From Peptococcaceae bacterium UBA2264 (GTDB taxonomy: Bacteria > Bacillota > Desulfitobacteriia > Desulfitobacteriales > Desulfitobacteriaceae), in assembly GCA_002347475.1 (NCBI GenBank), contig DDXI01000140.1, forward strand, positions 1 to 11,261: 11,261 nucleotides of DNA. Direction: 5' to 3'. Under the pieces are notes generated by a model that saw only the letters and a program-made list of their open reading frames with translations, was not told where the DNA came from and did no database searches. This document shows, piece by piece, positions 6,163 through 11,261 of this stretch (its first letter is position 1; each line of letters begins with the position of its first letter). The position numbers and the translations under genes are program-made.

Positions 6163-8994
6163 ATGACCCAGGACTATATCAAGGTACGGGGAGCCCGTGT
6201 CCATAACCTGAAAAATATAGATGTTGATATTCCCCGGGACAAACTGGTGGTTATCACCGGTTTATCCGGCTCGGGTAAATCATCCCTGGCTTTCGATACA
6301 ATTTATGCTGAAGGGCAGCGGCGTTATGTGGAGTCCTTGTCAGCTTATGCCCGCCAGTTTTTGGGACAAATGGATAAACCGGATGTCGACTATATTGAGG
6401 GCCTGTCTCCGGCGATCTCGATCGATCAGAAGACAACCAGTCGTAATCCGCGTTCCACAGTAGGCACAGTTACAGAAATATATGATTATCTGCGTCTTTT
6501 ATATGCCCGCATCGGTCATCCCCATTGTCCGCAATGCGCACGGGAGATCAGTCAGCAGACTGTGCAGCAAATGGTAGATCAGATAATGACTCTTCCGGAA
6601 AAGACACGTCTGCACATTCTGGCCCCCCTCATCAAAGGGAAAAAAGGCGAGCATGCCAAAGTTCTGGAAGAAATACGCAAGAGCGGTTATATCCGGGCCA
6701 GGATCGACGGCGAAACAGTGGACCTTAATGAAGAAATAGCCCTGGCCAAGAATAAAAAGCATTCTGTCGAAGTTGTCGTTGACCGGATTGCTCTGAAAGC
6801 TGAGAGTGCAGCCCGTTTGGCTGATTCTCTGGAGACTGCTCTCAAGCTGGGGGAAGGCAATGTCATTGCAGCCCAGCTTGAGGGTCCGGAGATCCTGTTC
6901 AGCGAAAATTTTGCCTGCCCGGACTGCGGCATAGCTCTGGAAGAAATATCTCCCCGGCTTTTTTCTTTCAACAGCCCATTCGGAGCCTGTGCAGCTTGTA
7001 CCGGTCTGGGGGCAACTCTTAAGGCTGATATTGACCTGATCATTCCGGATCGCCGCAAATCGCTGGCTGAGGGAGCAGTTCTGCCCTGGGCCAAGTCAGC
7101 ATCCACTTATTACCCCAGAATGCTGGAAGCAGTGGCTGAATATCTGGCTTTTACGATGAATACTCCCTTGAACGAGCTTACAGTAGAGCAGTGGCAGGGA
7201 TTGTTATACGGAACTGTAAGGCCGATCCGTTTTCATTACTATAACATTTTTGATCAGCCAAAAATGTACACTTCCCCCTTTGAGGGCTTGCTTCCCTATT
7301 TTGAACGCCGTTACCGGGAGTCTTCTTCAGAGGCAGTCCGCACTGAGATCGAAAAATATATGAGCCAGCATACCTGCAGTGCTTGTCAGGGCCGGCGTTT
7401 AAAACCAGAGGCCTTGGCGGTCACTGTCGGGGATTTGGCTATCGATATGGTGACCGGTCTGTCAATTACGGAGGCTCTGGACTTTTTAAACAGTCTTGCT
7501 CTGAGCGAGAAAGAACAAATAATTGCACGACAGGTTTTGAAGGAGATTAACGAGCGTTTGGGATTTCTCATGAATGTCGGTTTGGATTATCTTACCCTGG
7601 GCCGGGCAGCGGGGTCCCTCTCAGGCGGCGAAGCTCAGCGTATCCGTTTGGCAACTCAGATAGGATCCAGTCTGATGGGGGTATTATATGTTCTGGATGA
7701 ACCCAGTATCGGGCTCCATCAGAGAGATAATGCCAGACTACTGGCTGCCTTGCGGCGTTTGCGGGATTTGGGCAATACTCTGCTGGTTGTGGAACATGAC
7801 GAAGAAACCATGCTGGCCGCAGACCAAATAATCGATATCGGTCCCGGAGCAGGGATACATGGGGGCGAGGTTGTCGCTCAGGGAACCCTGGCGCAAATAA
7901 TCAGCAATCCCGCATCTCTGACAGGGCAATACCTAAGCGGTAAAAAGAGCATAGCGGTTCCGCTTTTACGGAGGCCGGCCAATGGCAAGTGGCTGCAGAT
8001 TTTGGGAGCAAAGGAAAACAATCTGAAAGATCTCCATGTCAGTATACCTTTGGGGCTGTTTACTTGTGTGACAGGGGTGTCCGGTTCCGGTAAAAGCACC
8101 TTGGTTAATGATATAATCTATAAGGAGCTGGCAGCTTGCCTGTATAAGGGCAGATATCGTCCCGGAATTCATCAGGAAATAATCGGAGCGGAATACCTGG
8201 AAAAGGTCGTTGATATCGACCAGTCACCAATAGGAAGGACCCCGCGTTCCAATCCGGCGACCTATACCGGGGTTTTTGATTTTATCCGGGATCTCTTCTC
8301 GCAAACAACAGAAGCCAAAATCAGAGGCTATAAGACCGGCCGCTTTAGTTTTAATGTCAAAGGCGGCCGCTGTGAAGCTTGTCGTGGCGATGGCATTATA
8401 AAAATCGAGATGCATTTTTTACCGGATGTCTATGTTCCCTGTGAAATTTGTCGGGGGAATCGTTATAATCGGGAGACTCTGGAAGTTAGCTATAAGGGCA
8501 AACATATTGCCGATGTTCTGGACATGACAGTCGATGAGGCTGCGGAATTTTTCAGTGCCGTGCCCCGCATCGCCCGTAAGATACAGACCCTGCAGGATGT
8601 AGGGTTGGGCTATATCCATCTGGGCCAGCCAGCCACGACCCTTTCCGGCGGAGAGGCCCAGCGCATAAAATTGGCCACAGAATTAAGCCGGCGCAGTAGC
8701 GGGAAAACAATCTATATCCTGGATGAACCGACGACAGGGCTGCATATGGCTGATGTCGCTCGCCTGCTGCAGGTTCTCCACAGGCTGGTGGATGCCGGCA
8801 ATACGGTTCTGGTGATTGAGCATAATCTGGATGTGATCAAAACCGCCGATTACCTGATTGATCTGGGGCCGGAAGGCGGCAATCGCGGCGGGGAAATTAT
8901 TGCTGTGGGTACCCCGGAAGAGGTTGTTGCCTGCAGCCGATCCTATACCGGTCAATTCTTGCAGAAATACCTGGGAACAAGTCATAATTCCTAA
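6163..8994 (+). CDS. uvrA: Excinuclease ABC subunit A (UvrA)
   Basis: UvrA (943 residues, normal length) is the ABC-type ATPase dimer that scans DNA for lesions and loads UvrB. Both nucleotide-binding modules are complete. Walker A GLSGSGKS is at 33-40, with signature LSGGEAQR 486-493 and Walker B LYVLDEPS 508-515. The second set is GVSGSGKS 638-645, LSGGEAQR 827-834 and ILDEPTTGL 852-860. Cysteine pairs at 122/125, at 252/255 with 276/279, at 405/408, and at 737/740 with 760/763 include the zinc sites of the family; the last quartet forms the DNA-binding zinc finger. The ATG at 6163 is chosen over an in-frame TTG at 6133 because GGAGG (6153-6157) lies 5 bp upstream and the product then starts MTQDYIKVRGARVHNLKNI, as expected. 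It is probably co-transcribed with uvrB; I see no convincing terminator in the 97-bp gap. Confidence 0.98.
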   Translation: MTQDYIKVRGARVHNLKNIDVDIPRDKLVVITGLSGSGKSSLAFDTIYAEGQRRYVESLSAYARQFLGQMDKPDVDYIEGLSPAISIDQKTTSRNPRSTVGTVTEIYDYLRLLYARIGHPHCPQCAREISQQTVQQMVDQIMTLPEKTRLHILAPLIKGKKGEHAKVLEEIRKSGYIRARIDGETVDLNEEIALAKNKKHSVEVVVDRIALKAESAARLADSLETALKLGEGNVIAAQLEGPEILFSENFACPDCGIALEEISPRLFSFNSPFGACAACTGLGATLKADIDLIIPDRRKSLAEGAVLPWAKSASTYYPRMLEAVAEYLAFTMNTPLNELTVEQWQGLLYGTVRPIRFHYYNIFDQPKMYTSPFEGLLPYFERRYRESSSEAVRTEIEKYMSQHTCSACQGRRLKPEALAVTVGDLAIDMVTGLSITEALDFLNSLALSEKEQIIARQVLKEINERLGFLMNVGLDYLTLGRAAGSLSGGEAQRIRLATQIGSSLMGVLYVLDEPSIGLHQRDNARLLAALRRLRDLGNTLLVVEHDEETMLAADQIIDIGPGAGIHGGEVVAQGTLAQIISNPASLTGQYLSGKKSIAVPLLRRPANGKWLQILGAKENNLKDLHVSIPLGLFTCVTGVSGSGKSTLVNDIIYKELAACLYKGRYRPGIHQEIIGAEYLEKVVDIDQSPIGRTPRSNPATYTGVFDFIRDLFSQTTEAKIRGYKTGRFSFNVKGGRCEACRGDGIIKIEMHFLPDVYVPCEICRGNRYNRETLEVSYKGKHIADVLDMTVDEAAEFFSAVPRIARKIQTLQDVGLGYIHLGQPATTLSGGEAQRIKLATELSRRSSGKTIYILDEPTTGLHMADVARLLQVLHRLVDAGNTVLVIEHNLDVIKTADYLIDLGPEGGNRGGEIIAVGTPEEVVACSRSYTGQFLQKYLGTSHNS

Positions 8995-9095
8995 GCAGGC
9001 CCTGGTCAGAGAATTGGAAATATCCGCGAATGCGCCATCAGAGCGCCAAGGAAGAATCAGGCCTAAGGCCTTAACAAAACGGGAGTGGAAAAAGG

Positions 9096-9899
9096 GTGGC
9101 AATACGCTTAGTAGCAGTGGATCTTGATGATACCTTATTATGTGATGACTTTACTATTTCCGAGCGGACCTTTGCTGCCGTCAGGGCAGCCCGCAAACAG
9201 GGAGTCAAAATAACTTTGGCAACCGGACGGATGCCTTGTTCCGCCCGTCCTTATGCCCAACAATTGGCTTTGGAAGTGCCGATGATCAATTACCATGGTG
9301 CTATGATTCAAAATGCTTTAACCGGAGATATATTTTTTCGGCGGGTCATTCCGGTAAACTTGGCTGAAGAAATGGTCCGGTTTTTACAGGAAAAACAGTT
9401 TTATGTGCAGGTTTACCTGAGAGACCGGGTCCTGGCCCAGGAGTTGAACCAATATTCTGCTATCTACGAGCAGATAGCCAATGTTCAGGTTGAACAAAGG
9501 GATCTGCTGCAGCTTCTGGAGTCTGAGGCAGAGGGTGTGGAAAAAATGCTGGTTGTCAGTGCCGAACAGGACCTGGCTGATCTGAAGGCAATTCTGGCTC
9601 AGCGTTATGGCAAAATGATTCATCTGGCCAAGTCCAAACCCATCTTTCTGGAATTAACCGAGATCACAGTCAATAAAGGGGTAGCTTTAGCCAAGCTGGC
9701 TAATTTTTATGGCATTGCCAGGGAAGAAGTGATGGCTGTCGGGGACAGCTATAACGATATCGAGATGATTGAGTATGCCGGATTGGGAGTAGCCATGGGG
9801 AATGCCCGGACAGAAGTCCAGTCTAAAGCTGATGTCATCACCGGGACAAATCAGGAAGATGGCGTGGCCCAGGCGTTGGAACGCTATGTTCTGAAGTGA
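9096..9899 (+). CDS. Cof-type HAD-superfamily hydrolase (subfamily IIB)
   Basis: This 267-residue protein has all four HAD motifs: nucleophile and acid-base aspartates D9 and D11 in AVDLDDT; motif II in ITLATGR (39-45); the lysine K194 in NKGVAL; and the magnesium-binding GDSYND (216-221). Residues of about 85-190 form the C2B-type cap of the Cof/YidA/SupH group, which dephosphorylates sugar phosphates, pyridoxal phosphate and similar small molecules. The substrate cannot be assigned from sequence. The stretch around 65-71 reads NYHGAMI where I would expect an NGA turn in many relatives. The start is GTG 9096, about 10 bp after GGGAG (9081-9085); no better upstream start gives the motif-I strand so close to the N-terminus. 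It lies 101 bp after uvrA with no visible terminator, so read-through from uvrBA is possible, though a functional link to repair is not implied. Confidence 0.9.
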   Translation: MAIRLVAVDLDDTLLCDDFTISERTFAAVRAARKQGVKITLATGRMPCSARPYAQQLALEVPMINYHGAMIQNALTGDIFFRRVIPVNLAEEMVRFLQEKQFYVQVYLRDRVLAQELNQYSAIYEQIANVQVEQRDLLQLLESEAEGVEKMLVVSAEQDLADLKAILAQRYGKMIHLAKSKPIFLELTEITVNKGVALAKLANFYGIAREEVMAVGDSYNDIEMIEYAGLGVAMGNARTEVQSKADVITGTNQEDGVAQALERYVLK

Positions 9900-9976
9900 G
9901 GATAAAAAATAGTCTGTGGCAGCGAAAAAATGAAAATTATTTCAATTTGGAAAATAAAGACTTGATGGCATAAGAA

Positions 9977-10005
9977 TTGCATATTGGGGGAGAAAACGCT
10001 ATACT
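9977..10005 (+). promoter_or_regulatory. Sigma-A-like promoter for the radical SAM gene
   Basis: TTGCAT (9977-9982) and TATACT (10000-10005) are separated by exactly 17 bp, a good match to TTGACA/TATAAT. Transcription should begin near 10012, about 100 nt upstream of the TTG start codon. No factor-independent terminator for the preceding HAD gene is evident between 9900 and 9976. Confidence 0.65.
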
Positions 10006-10014
10006 ATTGGATAT

Positions 10015-10068
10015 AAGGCAGTTATTTATCAGCTTGTATTTAACTTTGGAATTGCCTTTATGCATAAA
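10015..10068 (+). other. Structured leader and 12-bp palindrome upstream of the radical SAM gene
   Basis: AAGGCAGTT (10015-10023) can pair with AATTGCCTT (10050-10058), a 9-bp stem with one G-U pair and a 26-nt loop, placed at the very 5' end of the predicted transcript. It is overlapped by the perfect palindrome TTTATGCATAAA (10057-10068). No T-run follows, so it is not a terminator, and it is far too small for a cobalamin riboswitch. It may be a 5'-end stability hairpin and/or an operator. Confidence 0.4.
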
Positions 10069-10110
10069 TATACATAAAACTCCCGAAACTGGAATAAAGG
10101 AGTTGTCATT

Positions 10111-11261
10111 TTGCGCGTCCTGCTAGTGGCCCTCAATGCCAAGTATGTGCAGACAAACCTGGCCTTGCGCTATTTGCGGGAGGCTGTTATAAATGAATTT
10201 CCTGCTACAGTGCTCCAGGAAGCTACGATCAATGAGCCCATAGCTCGTCTGACAGGGGAACTATATGAAACCAAAGCTGATGTCATCGGCTTTTCCTGTT
10301 ATCTATGGAATATTTCCGAAATATTAAGAATAATTCGCGATCTGCGTCTGGTCTTGCCTAAGGTCCGTATTGTTTTAGGGGGGCCGGAAGTAAGCTTTGA
10401 AACAGAGAAACTGATGGACAGTAATCCAGGGGTGGATGCTGTTGTTCAGGGCGAGGGCGAGTCTGCTTTTTTGGAACTATTGAGGTCCTGGAAGAGCGGG
10501 CAGGATCCGGATAATGTCCCGGGTTTGGTCTGGCGCTGTCGGGAAAGGGTTATCAGCAACCCCCGGCGTTATCTCCTGCTGGATCTGGATCAATTACCTG
10601 ATCCTTATGCCAGAGAGGAGAAGCTGGACAACCGGCTTGTTTATGTGGAAACAACAAGAGGCTGTCCTTTTAACTGTCAATACTGTTTATCTTCGGCAGA
10701 ATCCGGAGTGCGTTATGCAAAACCTGAAAATTTTCGCCGGGTTTTCAGAAGACTTTTAACTTATGGTGCCCGCACGATTAAATTTGTAGACCGGACCTTC
10801 AATACCTGTAAAGAGCATGCCTGGCAAATTTTAGATATTGTCCGGGAAGAAGTTGAAAAGGCTGCTGTTCCTCAGGAAATCAGGATACATTGCGAGATGG
10901 CCGGCGAACTTCTGGATGAAGCTTGGCTGGATTATTTAAAAAAGTATCCTCAAGGTTTATTGCAGCTGGAAATCGGGGTACAGTCGACTTATCAGCCGGC
11001 TTTAGAGAATAGTGCTCGTATCCAGCATTTTGAAATCTGGCAAAAGTATATTGTGGAACTTCGCCGGAGCACTGCAATTCCTTTGCATTTAGATCTTATT
11101 GCTGGTTTACCCGGAGAAAATTGGGATAATTTTCGAGTATCTTTTAATGATGTTTACGAAACCCAGCCTCAGAAGCTGCAGCTGGGTTTTCTGAAAGTTC
11201 TCAAAGGCAGCGGTCTGTGGCAGAAAGCTTCTCGCTATGGACTTGTGTATCAGCCTGACCG
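10111..11261 (+). CDS. B12-binding-domain radical SAM protein, DUF4080 type (partial, 3' end outside window)
   Basis: The frame is open from TTG 10111 to the window edge, giving 383 codons without a stop. AAAGGAG (10096-10102) lies 8 bp before the TTG and decides the start (MRVLLVALNAKYVQTNLALRYL). Residues about 1-130 form a Rossmann-like cobalamin-binding domain (ADVIGFSCYLWN, VLGGPEVSF, VVQGEGE). Residues about 175-383 are a radical SAM barrel with the [4Fe-4S] cluster motif C185-P-F-N-C189-Q-Y-C192. It continues with KFVDRTFN (224-231), ENSA-like residues at 299-302, HLDLIAGLPGE (326-336) and LQLGFLKVLKGSGL (356-369). The order and these strings match what I remember of radical SAM proteins with a C-terminal DUF4080, whose substrate is not known; that C-terminal part would lie mostly beyond the window. 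It has its own promoter. Position 14 is Gln (KYVQTN) where I recall His in many relatives (KYIHSN). Confidence 0.88.
   Translation, partial: MRVLLVALNAKYVQTNLALRYLREAVINEFPATVLQEATINEPIARLTGELYETKADVIGFSCYLWNISEILRIIRDLRLVLPKVRIVLGGPEVSFETEKLMDSNPGVDAVVQGEGESAFLELLRSWKSGQDPDNVPGLVWRCRERVISNPRRYLLLDLDQLPDPYAREEKLDNRLVYVETTRGCPFNCQYCLSSAESGVRYAKPENFRRVFRRLLTYGARTIKFVDRTFNTCKEHAWQILDIVREEVEKAAVPQEIRIHCEMAGELLDEAWLDYLKKYPQGLLQLEIGVQSTYQPALENSARIQHFEIWQKYIVELRRSTAIPLHLDLIAGLPGENWDNFRVSFNDVYETQPQKLQLGFLKVLKGSGLWQKASRYGLVYQPD

Noticed and set aside
8858..9127. 89-codon plus-strand open frame bridging uvrA and the HAD gene
   Set aside because: Half of it lies inside uvrA in another frame and it overlaps the HAD start; there is no ribosome site or recognisable product.
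9931..9944. TGAAA/TTTCA hairpin after the HAD gene as a terminator
   Set aside because: A 5-bp AT-rich stem with no following T-run is too weak to call.
10012..10110. Cobalamin riboswitch ahead of the B12-type radical SAM gene
   Set aside because: The leader is only about 100 nt and I see no B12-box-like sequence; known cobalamin riboswitches are around 200 nt.

Overview
The window looks like chromosomal housekeeping DNA from a Gram-positive, low- to mid-GC Firmicute. The supporting signs are strong AGGAGG-type ribosome-binding sites, sigma-A-like promoters, frequent TTG and GTG starts, and the order ftsE-ftsX-M23 peptidase-S41 peptidase followed by uvrB-uvrA. That order resembles what I recall from Peptococcaceae such as Desulfitobacterium and Dehalobacter; the placement is inference and was not tested. 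I saw no transposase, integrase, tRNA, rRNA, CRISPR array or clear sign of recent transfer.

Left block (1-3468, + strand): the 3' end of ftsE, complete ftsX, a secreted coiled-coil/LytM (M23) murein hydrolase, and a membrane-anchored S41 C-terminal processing protease. FtsEX is the ABC-type complex that controls coiled-coil murein hydrolases at the septum or side wall, so the M23 enzyme is its probable client. The S41 protease may process envelope proteins in the same setting. ftsE and ftsX overlap by 8 bp.

Middle (3469-4022): a small four-helix membrane protein of the YvlD / phage-holin-superfamily-IV type lies on the minus strand, convergent with the S41 gene. It has its own promoter and a leader hairpin. 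Between this gene and uvrB there are two back-to-back promoters. Between them sits an inverted repeat that reads both as an intrinsic terminator and as a near-match to the Gram-positive LexA (SOS) box.

Right block (4023-9899, + strand): uvrB and uvrA, the damage-recognition half of nucleotide excision repair, then a Cof-type HAD hydrolase with no terminator visible between them. The HAD gene may be read through from uvrA.

Right edge (9900-11261): a good sigma-A-like promoter and a structured leader precede a B12-binding-domain radical SAM protein of the DUF4080 type. It starts at TTG and is cut by the window end. Its substrate is unknown to me, and it is the least understood gene here. Most of the window is conventional; the observations worth following up are mainly regulatory (the uvrB upstream element, the leader hairpins and the convergent 3' ends).
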